This document shows, one piece after another, positions 1 through 8,350 of a DNA stretch of 64,000 bases. The stretch covers positions 1-64,000 of the forward strand of contig CAITWF010000069.1 in assembly GCA_903896015.1 (NCBI GenBank), read 5' to 3'. The stretch's first letter is position 1. Each line of letters starts with the position of its first letter. The notes below the pieces were generated by a model that was not told the origin of the DNA, did not search any database, and was given only the letters and a program-made list of their open reading frames with translations. Position numbers and translations under genes: made by a program. Source of the DNA: an uncultured Opitutia bacterium. GTDB lineage: Bacteria; Verrucomicrobiota; Verrucomicrobiia; Opitutales; Opitutaceae.

Positions 1-165
1 ACGAGGATCGGCGCCGCGCGGTCGGCGCTGTTTCACCCGACAGGCGAGGTTGTCCTTGGCGCGGGTTACAAAGAACTCAGGATCGACAATCAGGATCCCG
101 TCATGCGCCGCCTCGAACAGGCGGCGGTAACGCAGCTCCGAAGCAGATAGGGCCGTCAAAGTCAT
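1..165 (-). pseudogene. PAS-domain sensor stub fused to IS4-type transposase fragment, cut by window edge
   Basis: Reading leftward from an ATG at 165, the first ~30 codons give a typical PAS-domain opening (LRYRRLFEAAHDGILIVD), as seen at the start of many sensor kinases. After the codons for Asp-Pro-Glu the same frame continues as FFVTRAKDNLACRVKQRR, which resembles the FFVTRAK segment of IS4-family (DUF4372-type) transposases and not a PAS fold. The likely junction is near 75-82. I infer a kinase gene interrupted by, or recombined with, an IS4 element. The rest lies outside the window, so whether a full IS or kinase remainder follows is unknown. Confidence 0.5.
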
Positions 166-295
166 GCGGGTGGCGCGATGGGCATTCCGGTCGTGACGAT
201 ACGCCGCTTCGCGCGCTTCGGCTAGCGGGTGTCCAACCCATTGGCCTCTCTCACGGGCTACGAATTGGTCAGTCCGGACGCCCGCCGGTTTCCCA

Positions 296-334
296 AAATT
301 AAACCCGTATCAAGGCGTTCTTGATACGGGAAAA
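296..334 (-). terminator. Rho-independent terminator of tRNA-Ser
   Basis: An 11-bp perfect stem (304-314 with 320-330, loop GCGTT) is followed on the minus strand by TTTAATTTT. It begins directly after the CCA end of the tRNA gene, so it most likely ends the tRNA transcript. Confidence 0.8.
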
Positions 335-335
335 C

Positions 336-423
336 TGGCGGAGAGGAGAGGATTCGAACCTCCGGAACCTTGCGGTTCGCATCTTTAGCAAAGATGTGCT
401 TTAGACCACTCAGCCACCTCTCC
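336..423 (-). tRNA. tRNA-Ser (anticodon GCU)
   Basis: The minus strand folds as a class II tRNA. The 7-bp acceptor stem is GGAGAGG/CCTCTCC with discriminator G and an encoded CCA. The D arm begins GGCTGAGTGG, the anticodon loop TTGCTAA gives anticodon GCT, a long variable arm follows, and the T arm contains GGTTCGAATCC. It reads serine codons AGC and AGU. Confidence 0.95.
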
Positions 424-491
424 GAAGACAGAACCGCGAAAGAAAACGCCACGGCCGGCAAGTGCAAGGCGCATTTTCGCGCTCGTGCCGA

Positions 492-1169
492 TCAGTTCTC
501 GTCGTCGATCGGGCGATTAAGTTCGTCTCGGCACTCGGCGATCACGCGCAGCCAGATTTCACGGAGATCGAAGAGGCGCGGTTGGGCTTCGGCGTGCCAC
601 GCGACCAGCGCTTCGCGGCGCAGGGCCTCGTCGGAATTCAGCAGCGCCAACGAGCTGTTCAGCGAACTGAGCGCCCGTTTAAAAAGACTGACAGCCATCG
701 CGTAGTCGCCGAAATCGAGCGCGTGAATCGCCTGCGTGGCGTGCTCCTCGCTGCGGTGGAGTGACGCGAGAAACGCCACTGCAAACGGCTGCGGCACCTT
801 GGCTGAGTTCGTCGCCAGCGTTTCCCAGTCGCGCCGCAGGCCGAGCGCGATCGCCTTTGTCGCGATGAATATCGGGTTCTTGTGCAGCGTGTAGACATCG
901 TCCTCGGAAAAAGGCGATTCTTCGGCGTCGCGCGGGGTGGCGTCGTCGAGGGTGTCCTCGCTCCAGTCGTCTTGACCCCAGCCCATTTTTTCCGCGACGG
1001 CGTCGATGCGATCGGCACTGTCCTTGGCGGCGTCGTAGAAGCGGAGATAGCGGACCACCGCCTCGTCCTGTTCGCGGAGGTAGCGTTCCCAATCAAATTC
1101 GTTCCAGACAAGGTCACCGCGGTCTTCCCACTCACTCTCCGGGCTGCCGTCAGAATCGAAGTTGCTCAT
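492..1169 (-). CDS. Conserved hypothetical acidic protein
   Basis: A 225-residue protein that I do not recognise. It is strongly acidic in the first ~100 residues (runs of Glu/Asp, several Trp) and mostly helical afterwards, with Leu/Ala-rich segments suggesting a helical-bundle or TPR-like fold. There is no signal peptide or membrane segment, so it is probably cytoplasmic. It stands alone between the tRNA-Ser gene and the divergently transcribed acylphosphatase. ATG at 1169 is the only good start. Function unknown. Confidence 0.7.
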   Translation of the reverse strand: MSNFDSDGSPESEWEDRGDLVWNEFDWERYLREQDEAVVRYLRFYDAAKDSADRIDAVAEKMGWGQDDWSEDTLDDATPRDAEESPFSEDDVYTLHKNPIFIATKAIALGLRRDWETLATNSAKVPQPFAVAFLASLHRSEEHATQAIHALDFGDYAMAVSLFKRALSSLNSSLALLNSDEALRREALVAWHAEAQPRLFDLREIWLRVIAECRDELNRPIDDEN

Positions 1170-1288
1170 TCGTTGGGGCGAAACTCAGCGGGCGGCGTGC
1201 CGGAACGCAAATAAAATTCCTTGCGCGCCAAAATCCGTGCTTTTTGCGGGTTGAACCGCGTGCCGGGCCGCCGCTAGCGTCGCCGCGA

Positions 1289-1564
1289 ATGGCAGATGTG
1301 CATCATGCGACAGTTGTTTTCACCGGCCACGTGCAGGGCGTGGGCTTTCGCTATGCTGCGCTTCAGGTCGCCAAGGAATTCGAGGTCGCGGGATTTGTGA
1401 AGAATCTGCCCGACGGCCGCGTCCACCTCGAAGTGGAAGGCCGTCCGCGCGACGTCGAGGCGTTCATTGCCGCGATTGAGGAGCGGATGCACGGTCACGT
1501 GCGCAAGACGGAGCGCGCGACCGCGGCCCGGGCACCGCAGTTTTCCGGCTTCGCGATCAAATAA
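1289..1564 (+). CDS. acyP: Acylphosphatase
   Basis: A 91-residue protein of standard acylphosphatase length, hydrolysing carboxyl-phosphate bonds of small acyl phosphates in the cytoplasm. The signature GHVQGVGFRY carries the phosphate-binding loop and catalytic Arg, and VKNLPDGRVHLEVEG carries the catalytic Asn. ATG at 1289 was chosen because upstream in-frame TTG starts would add 15 residues with no family counterpart. It is followed 9 bp later by an ABC transporter ATPase gene and may be co-transcribed with it. Confidence 0.93.
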   Translation: MADVHHATVVFTGHVQGVGFRYAALQVAKEFEVAGFVKNLPDGRVHLEVEGRPRDVEAFIAAIEERMHGHVRKTERATAARAPQFSGFAIK

Positions 1565-1573
1565 CGCCGCCGC

Positions 1574-2446
1574 ATGGCCGAATCCCCGCACCTGTCTCCG
1601 TCCGGCGCCGTCCCCGCTATCGAACTGCGCGGGCTCGTGAAAGATTTTTCGATCGGGCTGCAGGGAATGAAGCTCCGCGCCGTCGATCAACTTGATCTGC
1701 GGGTCGAGGCGGGGCAGGTGTTCGGGCTGCTCGGGCCGAACGGCTCGGGCAAGAGCACGACGATCAAAATCGTGCTGGGCTTGCTGGCGCCGACCGCGGG
1801 CACGGCGACGATTTTTGGCGTGCCGAGCGGGCAGATCGCCGCGCGGCATGACGTGGGTTACCTGCCGGAGTCGCCGTATTTCTACCGGCATCTCACGGGG
1901 CGCGAACTCGTGGAGTTCTATGCCCGCATCTGCGGGCTCGCCGGTGCCACGCTGGCGCAACGGGTGGCCGACGTGATCGCACTCGTGGGCTTGCGGGACT
2001 CTGCCAATCGCCGTGTCGGCACTTACTCGAAAGGCATGCTGCAACGCATCGGTCTCGCGCAGGCGTTGGTGCACGATCCGAGGCTCGTCATTCTCGACGA
2101 GCCGACGGCGGGCGTCGATCCGGTCGGCGCGGCGGCGATCGCGGAAATTATTTTGCAGCTCAAGGCTCGCGGCAAAACTGTGCTCATCACCTCGCACCTG
2201 CTCGGCCAAATCGAGGACATCTGCGATCGCGTCGCGATCCTCGATCACGGGAAGCTTCTGCTCGAGGGCGCGGTGCGTGATCTCGTGGGCCGCGCCGATC
2301 GGCAGGCACTCGTGCTGGAAAAAATGCCGGAGACGGAACTCGCCGAGCTTCGCGCCTGGCTCGCCGCCCGCGGCCGCACGATCGAGGCGATCGAGCAGCC
2401 ACGGGAGCGGCTCGATCGAATCTTTCTGGAACGGGTGAAAAAATGA
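1574..2446 (+). CDS. ABC transporter ATP-binding protein (ABC-2 exporter type)
   Basis: A 290-residue nucleotide-binding subunit. Walker A is GPNGSGKST near residue 54, the signature-like segment is YSKGMLQRIGLAQAL, and Walker B is LVILDEPTAGVDP with an H-loop in ITSHLL. The order and the C-terminal ~70-residue extension match CcmA/NatA-type ATPases that pair with ABC-2 permeases. Its stop overlaps the start of the permease gene (ATGA at 2443-2446), which suggests translational coupling. The substrate cannot be told from sequence. Confidence 0.92.
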   Translation: MAESPHLSPSGAVPAIELRGLVKDFSIGLQGMKLRAVDQLDLRVEAGQVFGLLGPNGSGKSTTIKIVLGLLAPTAGTATIFGVPSGQIAARHDVGYLPESPYFYRHLTGRELVEFYARICGLAGATLAQRVADVIALVGLRDSANRRVGTYSKGMLQRIGLAQALVHDPRLVILDEPTAGVDPVGAAAIAEIILQLKARGKTVLITSHLLGQIEDICDRVAILDHGKLLLEGAVRDLVGRADRQALVLEKMPETELAELRAWLAARGRTIEAIEQPRERLDRIFLERVKK

Positions 2447-3279
2447 AAAGCGCGCCGATTTCACTCACCCGCCTCCGACTGATCGCGGGCAACACGCTGC
2501 TTGAGGCGGCGCGACAACGGCTGTTTCACTTCCTGCTTTTTTTCGCGGTGGCGCTCGTGGTTGGGGCGCGGTGGTTTCGCGATTTCAATTTCGGCGCGCC
2601 CGAGCTCAAATTTCTCTCCGACTTCGGCTTTGGGGCGATGGCGTTCTTCGGCGCGGCGCTGACGATCACCGCGACGGCGCAGCTTTTTTTCAGCGAGATT
2701 GAAAACCGGACGGTGCTCACCCTGCTCGCGAAGCCGGTGGGCCGGGCGGACTTTGTGCTCGGAAAATTTCTCGGCGTTGCGGCAGTGGCGGCGATTTTCT
2801 GCGCGCTGCTCAGCGGGATTCTCGCCGCCGTGCTGGCGACGCGCGAGTCGGCGCTGGCGCACGAGATGCCGGAGGCGTTCGCCCACGGCGGACGGATTCA
2901 TTTCGAGTCGATCGCGGCGGCGGGTCTCGTGCAGTGGAGCAAGCTGGCGGTGCTGGCGGCGTTTACCCTGTTGATCGCGAGCTTCGCTCAGTCGCAGCTC
3001 TTCACAGTGATCGCAGGGTTTTTTGTGCTCGTGATTTGTCATCTGCAGTATCTCGCGCAGGAAAGTTACGCGCGGGGCGGCTCGGCGGTGGCGCAATTCT
3101 TCGGCGTGCTCATCGGGCTGCTGTTTCCGAATTTCCAGTTGTTCAACCTCGGTGACGAACTCGGCCTCGGCGGCGCGCTTGACTGGGCGCGAGTGGCTCG
3201 CGTCGAACTCTACGCACTCGGCTATGTGGCCGCGGCGTGCGCGCTCGCGGTCTACAGTTTCCGGCAACGTGAAATCTGA
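2443..3279 (+). CDS. ABC-2 type transporter permease
   Basis: A 278-residue inner-membrane protein with about six hydrophobic segments. The cytoplasmic motif FFSEIENRTVLTLLAKPV is typical of ABC-2 permeases, with Glu and Arg before the LLAKPV turn. It overlaps the ATPase gene by 4 bp and is itself overlapped by the next gene, so the three form one operon. Substrate unknown; gliding or exopolymer export has been proposed for related systems, but nothing here decides it. Confidence 0.9.
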   Translation: MKSAPISLTRLRLIAGNTLLEAARQRLFHFLLFFAVALVVGARWFRDFNFGAPELKFLSDFGFGAMAFFGAALTITATAQLFFSEIENRTVLTLLAKPVGRADFVLGKFLGVAAVAAIFCALLSGILAAVLATRESALAHEMPEAFAHGGRIHFESIAAAGLVQWSKLAVLAAFTLLIASFAQSQLFTVIAGFFVLVICHLQYLAQESYARGGSAVAQFFGVLIGLLFPNFQLFNLGDELGLGGALDWARVARVELYALGYVAAACALAVYSFRQREI

Positions 3280-4048
3280 CCTGCTCAATGTCGCGGTGAT
3301 CGCGGGCGGACTTGCGTTCACGCATCTGGCGCTGCGGCCGATCGAGGCGCCGGTATGGATGGCGTTGCGCGCGGAGCAACCGGCGCTGCGGCTCGCAACC
3401 GCCGGTGCGATGGCAGGGCAGGGGCTCACGCTGGGCGTGCTCGGTGGCTTTCGCGCGATCGCGGCGGATTTTTGCTGGGTGCGCGTGTTCGTGATTTGGG
3501 AGCAGCGCGATCTGCCGGCGACGGAAACGCTGCTGCGCCTCGTGACCGCGATCGATCCGCGACCGGTTTATTTCTGGCTCAACGGGGCGCGCGTTGTCGC
3601 CTACGACATGACGGCGTGGCGGATCGCGGCGGCGGGCGGCTACGAGGCGACGACGAAGGAGGAGCAGGAGCGGCTGAGCGTGGAGCAGGCGCGGCTCGCG
3701 TTGCACCGGATCGAGGAGGCGATGGCGTTTCATCCCAACAACGCCGAGTTGTGGATCGAGCGCGGGAGCATCGAATTGAACCGGCTGCACGATCCGCTGG
3801 CGGCGGCGGAGAGCTATGGTCGCGCGTGGGCGCAGCCTGGCGCGCCGTATTACGCGGCGCGGCTGCGGGCGGAGATGCTGCGGCGGGCGGGCCGGAAGGC
3901 GGACGCGCTAGCCTGGCTCGTGCAGCTTCACCCGCAGTTGCGGCCGGGCGACGAGGCGGCGGGAGCGGACCTGGTGCTAGGCCGAATTCGCGATTTGGAG
4001 AAGGAGCTGGGCGTCCCGCTCGAGCGGGCGTATCGGCCGGAGCGGTGA
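3269..4048 (+). CDS. TPR-like protein linked to ABC exporter
   Basis: A 259-residue protein starting at GTG 3269, inside the last codons of the permease gene. An N-terminal hydrophobic stretch (residues 5-50) could be a membrane anchor. The rest contains helix pairs reading like degenerate TPRs (IEEAMAFHPNNAELWIERGSIELNRL and a following repeat). The longer reading frame upstream overlaps the permease and was rejected as a start. The overlap suggests an accessory factor of the ABC exporter. I know of no named family. Confidence 0.75.
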   Translation: MKSDLLNVAVIAGGLAFTHLALRPIEAPVWMALRAEQPALRLATAGAMAGQGLTLGVLGGFRAIAADFCWVRVFVIWEQRDLPATETLLRLVTAIDPRPVYFWLNGARVVAYDMTAWRIAAAGGYEATTKEEQERLSVEQARLALHRIEEAMAFHPNNAELWIERGSIELNRLHDPLAAAESYGRAWAQPGAPYYAARLRAEMLRRAGRKADALAWLVQLHPQLRPGDEAAGADLVLGRIRDLEKELGVPLERAYRPER

Positions 4049-4128
4049 CTCACGCAAGACTTCGGCAACTTGCGCGGATGAATCTTTGACACGCGCGGCG
4101 CCGCGCCGCTTGCTTACAAGCTGCCGCC

Positions 4129-4824
4129 ATGGTCATCAACCCTGCGTTTTTTCTCCTCGCCGTCGCCTTGTTGTGGTTTCCGCGACAGTGGATGCGACTC
4201 GGACGGGCGTTGGGAAAGCGCCGAAAACGTCGGGCCGATGTGGAGCGACGCGACGAGGAGCCGTGGAAAGCGGATGAGCCCGGTAGTTCGACGGTGAAGC
4301 TCGTCGCCGAGGCGAAAAAGCCGCGCAACTACGTCGATCTTCTGCGGGGGGCGGCGGGCAGTGTGGCCTTGATCGGCGGCTTTGAGCTTCAAGCCAGTGT
4401 GAGCGCGCCGGCGAACGCTCCGGTGCTTCTCAATTACGAGGTGCTGGGGTTGCAATTGGCCGTGCTGCTCGCGGGGTTGTTGATTCAAACGGTGCGCTAC
4501 GAACGCGGCCGGCTGCTATTTTTCGCGCCGATTTTCTTTCTGTGCGGGATGTCCATCGGGTTGTGCGGCTGGAAGGTGGCGCTGTTTGCGTTTGCGCTTA
4601 TTTGGGCGGTGAATCCGATGCTGAAAAACCCCCAGGGGGTTCTCACGATATACGCATTCACGCTGGCGGTGTTCGGCGTTTTGTTCCGTGGCGTCGGGGA
4701 CAAGCTCTCGATCGTGATCGCGGTGTTTTCCTTTCTGCCGGTGCTCTTGAGTTTGATGGCGCAACGGCCGTTGGTGCTGTTCACCCGCCGGGGCACGCGC
4801 GAGACGGTCGGCAGTGCGTCGTGA
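4129..4824 (+). CDS. Hypothetical membrane protein
   Basis: A 231-residue protein with an N-terminal hydrophobic helix, a charged linker (residues ~25-65) and about five further hydrophobic segments, so most likely an integral inner-membrane protein. It has no motif I recognise. Its stop overlaps the GTG start of menA (GTGA at 4821-4824), so it is probably translated together with menA. A link to quinone biosynthesis is possible but rests only on this overlap. Confidence 0.7.
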   Translation: MVINPAFFLLAVALLWFPRQWMRLGRALGKRRKRRADVERRDEEPWKADEPGSSTVKLVAEAKKPRNYVDLLRGAAGSVALIGGFELQASVSAPANAPVLLNYEVLGLQLAVLLAGLLIQTVRYERGRLLFFAPIFFLCGMSIGLCGWKVALFAFALIWAVNPMLKNPQGVLTIYAFTLAVFGVLFRGVGDKLSIVIAVFSFLPVLLSLMAQRPLVLFTRRGTRETVGSAS

Positions 4825-5705
4825 GCGCGGCGAGGTTAAAAATCTGGCTGGCGGCGGCGCGGCCGCGCACGCTGCCCGCGGCGATCGCGCCGGTGCTCGT
4901 GGGCTCGGCGCTCGCGTGGCGCGACGGAAAATTCGATGCCGGCGCGGCCGCGCTCTGCCTCGCGTTTGGGCTGCTCGTGCAGGTCGGCACCAACTTTGCC
5001 AACGACTACTATGACTTCGTGAACGGCGCGGACACGGCCGCGCGCGTCGGCCCGCAGCGCGCCGTGGCCGCCGGGCTGATCGCGCCGTCAACGATGCGCG
5101 CGGCGATGTGGACGGTGTTTGCCGTGGCGTTCGTGTGCGGGCTCGGGCTGATCGCGTGGGGCGGGCCGTGGCTTATCGTGCTTGGCGTGGCCAGTATCCT
5201 CTGCGGGATCGCTTACACTGGTGGGCCGTGGCCGCTCGGCTATCATGGGCTCGGGGATCTGTTCGTGTTTATTTTTTTCGGGCTCGTGGCGGTGGGAGCG
5301 ACTTACTTTGTGCAGGCGGGGCGAATCACGACGGACGTCTGGCTCGCGGCTGTGCCGATCGGTTTGCTTGCGGCGAATATTCTCGTGGTGAACAATTATC
5401 GCGACGTCGAGACCGACTTCGCCGCAGGCAAACGCACGCTCGTCGTGCGGTTCGGGCGCCGGTTCGCGCGGCTGCAGTTTATGTTCTCGCTCCAAATTGC
5501 GCTCACACTGCCGCTGGTCCTTTTCGTCCGCGGACACTGGGCCTGGTGGTGTCTGCTGCCGCTCGGGATCGAACCGCTGGCGCGAAGTCACGTGCGTCGG
5601 CTGCGTGACAGCAAAACGCCCAGCGAGCTCATCGAGCTCCTGGGCGATACGGGAAAGCTGCTGGCGATCTACGCGGTGCTGTTTTCGCTCGGCGAGGTGC
5701 TTTAG
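4821..5705 (+). CDS. menA: 1,4-dihydroxy-2-naphthoate polyprenyltransferase
   Basis: A 294-residue UbiA-family integral membrane enzyme that attaches the polyprenyl tail to 1,4-dihydroxy-2-naphthoate, making demethylmenaquinone. The first Asp-rich motif is NDYYDFVNGADTA (NDxxDxxxD type) and the second region is NNYRDVETDFAAGKRTL, both characteristic of MenA. Start GTG 4821 places the family N-terminus (WLAAARPRTLPAAIAPVLVG) correctly. The longer upstream frame runs through the previous gene and was rejected. menF, menD and menB lie at 44.8-51.6 kb. The 3' end overlaps convergent trxA by 4 bp. Confidence 0.93.
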   Translation: MSAARLKIWLAAARPRTLPAAIAPVLVGSALAWRDGKFDAGAAALCLAFGLLVQVGTNFANDYYDFVNGADTAARVGPQRAVAAGLIAPSTMRAAMWTVFAVAFVCGLGLIAWGGPWLIVLGVASILCGIAYTGGPWPLGYHGLGDLFVFIFFGLVAVGATYFVQAGRITTDVWLAAVPIGLLAANILVVNNYRDVETDFAAGKRTLVVRFGRRFARLQFMFSLQIALTLPLVLFVRGHWAWWCLLPLGIEPLARSHVRRLRDSKTPSELIELLGDTGKLLAIYAVLFSLGEVL

Positions 5706-6034
5706 GCGCCGACGTGTGCGGCGAGCTTCGCCTTGAGCGCGGCCTTAGGCATCATCCCGACGAGCGTTTCGGCGACCTGACCGCCCTTAAAGAGGATCAT
5801 CGTCGGGATTGCGCGGACGCCATATTCGACGGCGACGGCGTCGTTGTCGTCGATATTGACCTTCGCGATCGCGAGCTTGCCGTTCAGCTCGGTCGCGATC
5901 TCCTCAAGGATCGGGGCGATGGCCTTGCAGGGGCCACACCACGGGGCCCAGAAGTCAACGAGCACGGGCGTCGGGGAGGACGTGATCGCGGCTTTGAATG
6001 TATCGGTGGTGAGATTGGCTATTTTTTCGGACAT
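5702..6034 (-). CDS. trxA: Thioredoxin
   Basis: A 110-residue cytoplasmic thioredoxin of canonical size. The active site is FWAPWCGPCKAIAP, cis-proline is in VRAIPTMILF, and the C-terminal helix begins VGMMPKAALKAKL. It reduces protein disulfides using electrons from thioredoxin reductase. It is transcribed on its own, divergent from the next upstream gene by about 55 bp and converging on menA. Confidence 0.96.
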   Translation of the reverse strand: MSEKIANLTTDTFKAAITSSPTPVLVDFWAPWCGPCKAIAPILEEIATELNGKLAIAKVNIDDNDAVAVEYGVRAIPTMILFKGGQVAETLVGMMPKAALKAKLAAHVGA

Positions 6035-6089
6035 GTGGATGAAGGTTAACGGGAAGGGAGTGGAAATCGGCGAAGAAGCAACTCGCGCC

Positions 6090-6359
6090 TCAGCGCGGCG
6101 TGGATTTGTGCAGGATTTCGGCCAACTCCTGCGGCTCGACTGTGTGGAGGTGTTTGCGGCGCGACTTCAATTCCTCAAACGTCTTCACAACGGTCTCAGT
6201 CATGCGACCGTGGGTTTCCTCGGAGCCTCCCACGATCGCGAATTGTTCGCCGGTCGTGATGCGCTTGTGGCCGTCGTCGTTGTCCAGCCCGACGCCGAGC
6301 AACGCGGCCTTCGGCGTCTTGCGCGCGGCAGGAGACTTTTTCTTTTTCTTCGGAGTCAC
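6090..6359 (-). CDS. Small hypothetical protein downstream of scpA
   Basis: An 89-residue protein with a Lys-rich N-terminus (KKKKKSPAARKTPK) and a soluble remainder ending in a probable helix. Its ATG overlaps the stop of scpA (ATGA at 6356-6359), which suggests coupled translation. No family recognised. The basic tail could bind nucleic acid, and association with the ScpA condensin kleisin is possible from gene order only. Confidence 0.65.
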   Translation of the reverse strand: MTPKKKKKSPAARKTPKAALLGVGLDNDDGHKRITTGEQFAIVGGSEETHGRMTETVVKTFEELKSRRKHLHTVEPQELAEILHKSTPR

Positions 6360-7132
6360 GTCGAGACCGTGGCCACCTCGGCCGGAGTTTCAAGTGGGTT
6401 TTCCGTCACCGTCTCGCAGACAATATCGGAAAAAGCTTCGTTTTGCCGCAGGCGGAATTTGCTCAGGCGGGTCAGCTCCAGCATCGCGAGAAACGTCGCC
6501 ACGAGCCGGCGCAGCGTGACGCCCTCCGGAAACAGTGCGGAGAAAACAAACGATCGTTCCTCCCGCGTCCGCGCGAGCAGCCACTCCATCTGATCGGCGA
6601 CGGTGACGACTTCGTCGTGAATTTCCCCGACGACAAGTTTTTCGGCGAGCCGGCGGAGGACGAGGTTGAACGCGTTCCACAGCTCAATGCGATCGACGTT
6701 TTTCAACGGGCGGTCGGCGTGGTCACTGAGGGCGGAGACGTAGCGCTCCATGAGATTCTGGCGCGTTTCGGCGAGTTCGCCGAGCTTGGCGGCGGCTTCC
6801 TTGAATTTCTTATATTGGAGTAGTTGGTGAATCAGATCCCAGCGTGGGTCCATTTCATCCTCGGTCGCATTGGGGTCGATCGCGGCGAGGCCGCGCGGGA
6901 GGAGCATGCGACTCTTGATTTCCATCAAGGTCGCCGCCATCACGAAAAACTCGCCCGCGAGATCGAGATCGAGCTGTTGCATTGCGCGGAGCGCGTCGAG
7001 GTATTGCCGCGTGACCGACTCGATCGGGATATCGTAAATGTCGAGTTCGTGCTTGCGAAGGAGGAACAGCAGGAGATCGAGCGGGCCTTCGAAGACCTGG
7101 AGTTTGATGCGATAGTCGGAGTCGGGAACCAC
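6356..7132 (-). CDS. scpA: Segregation and condensation protein A
   Basis: A 258-residue kleisin subunit of the SMC-ScpAB condensin, which links SMC heads during chromosome segregation. The N-terminal YRIKLQVFEGPLDLLLFLLRKHELDIYDIPI is diagnostic of ScpA. A middle region with AGEFFVMAATLMEIKSRMLLP follows, then a C-terminal winged-helix-like segment (VTLRRLVATFLAMLELTRL). The start is GTG at 7132. scpB is not adjacent. A coupled small gene follows. Confidence 0.93.
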   Translation of the reverse strand: MVPDSDYRIKLQVFEGPLDLLLFLLRKHELDIYDIPIESVTRQYLDALRAMQQLDLDLAGEFFVMAATLMEIKSRMLLPRGLAAIDPNATEDEMDPRWDLIHQLLQYKKFKEAAAKLGELAETRQNLMERYVSALSDHADRPLKNVDRIELWNAFNLVLRRLAEKLVVGEIHDEVVTVADQMEWLLARTREERSFVFSALFPEGVTLRRLVATFLAMLELTRLSKFRLRQNEAFSDIVCETVTENPLETPAEVATVST

Positions 7133-7176
7133 GTTGGTCGGAATGGTTGGGGCCGGGTGGGGCGCGGCAACGAAAA

Positions 7177-8346
7177 TTATTTCCGTCGAAACGCGGTGAC
7201 GAAGAAACCGTCAGTGTTGTGCTCGGCGGGAAGGATGGTGCGGGGCGCGCCGTCGGCGGTGAATTCGGCGTGCGCCGCGAGAAACGCGGTGGCGACTTCG
7301 TCGTTTTCGAGCCGGCTGAGCGAGCACGTCGCGTAGATCAAACGACCACCGGGGCGGACTCGCGCGGAAAACTCGTGCAGCAGGGAGCGCTGGCGCTCGG
7401 CGGCTTTCGCGACATCGCCCGCGCCGGTGGTCCACTTGAGATGCGGCGCGCGGCGCCAGGTGCCGGTGCCGCTGCACGGCGCGTCCACGAGCACGCCGTC
7501 GTAGGTGCCTGTGGCGGGTGCGGAGAGAACGGTAATGTTGTTCAGGCGGGCGCGCGCGGCGCGAAGCTCAAGCTCGCGCAGCGCTTCGGGGCGAATGTCA
7601 TGCGCATCAATGTGGCCGCTCGCGCCGAGCAAGGCCGCGAGTTGAAGCGTCTTGCCGCCGGCACCGGCGCACGCGTCGAGCCAGCGTTCGCCAGGCGTGA
7701 CGCGCGCTTGGCCAAGGATAAGTTGCGAGCCGAGATCTTGAATTTCAACGAGGCCGTCGCGCCAAGCTGCGGTCTTGGTGACGTCGGCTTCGGCGAGGAC
7801 TTCGAGCGCGCCGGCCAGCACATCGCGCGCGCGCGTGGGCCAGCTGAGACTCGCGAACTCCTCCGTAACGGCGGAAGCGTTGGACGTTTGGAGCCGAAGC
7901 CAGAGTGGCGCACGGGTGTGCAGCGCATCGAGGTTCGGCGGCACCGCGGCCTCAGGACAATGCCGCGCGAACCAATCGGGCAGCAGCGTCTCTGCGCTCG
8001 CACCGAGGTGCGTGGCCTTGGCCGCGACCGTGGGTGGGCAGGGTGGCCAGTCGCCGCACAGAGCGGCGCGAAACGAGCGCGTCGCCGGCAAATCCGCAGC
8101 AAGCCAAGCCACCGATTTCACGGCGCGCTCCGGTTCGGAATCGAGCAACGGCTCGATCCAGGGGAGAAAGCGCAGGGTGGTGTAGATGAGTTCGCGGTAG
8201 AGCTTGCGGTCGCGCGAGCCAAAGGCGCGGTTGGCGGCGAAGAGGGCTCCGACCCGTGAGGGAAAATTATGATCGCGCCGGACATGCGGCCGGAGCGTGG
8301 CGAAGAGACGGAGGAAAACTTTTTGCTGGCTCCCGGCGAGGCTCAT
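7177..8346 (-). CDS. RsmB/NOP2-family RNA m5C methyltransferase
   Basis: A 389-residue SAM-dependent methyltransferase. An N-terminal NusB-like helical region (residues 1-130) precedes a Rossmann fold with CAGAGGKTLQLAALLG (SAM loop), VDAPCSGTGTWRR (catalytic/release Cys) and YATCSLSRLEND (second conserved Cys). These match 16S rRNA cytosine-5 methyltransferases of the RsmB/RsmF group. ATG 8346 was preferred to longer starts running into lptD. It follows lptD by 4 bp on the same strand. The exact RNA target is not certain. Confidence 0.88.
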   Translation of the reverse strand: MSLAGSQQKVFLRLFATLRPHVRRDHNFPSRVGALFAANRAFGSRDRKLYRELIYTTLRFLPWIEPLLDSEPERAVKSVAWLAADLPATRSFRAALCGDWPPCPPTVAAKATHLGASAETLLPDWFARHCPEAAVPPNLDALHTRAPLWLRLQTSNASAVTEEFASLSWPTRARDVLAGALEVLAEADVTKTAAWRDGLVEIQDLGSQLILGQARVTPGERWLDACAGAGGKTLQLAALLGASGHIDAHDIRPEALRELELRAARARLNNITVLSAPATGTYDGVLVDAPCSGTGTWRRAPHLKWTTGAGDVAKAAERQRSLLHEFSARVRPGGRLIYATCSLSRLENDEVATAFLAAHAEFTADGAPRTILPAEHNTDGFFVTAFRRK

Positions 8347-8350
8347 GCGC

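Noticed and set aside
4542-4820. 93-codon extension of menA
   Set aside because: It lies wholly within the preceding membrane-protein gene; MenA homology begins right after GTG 4821.
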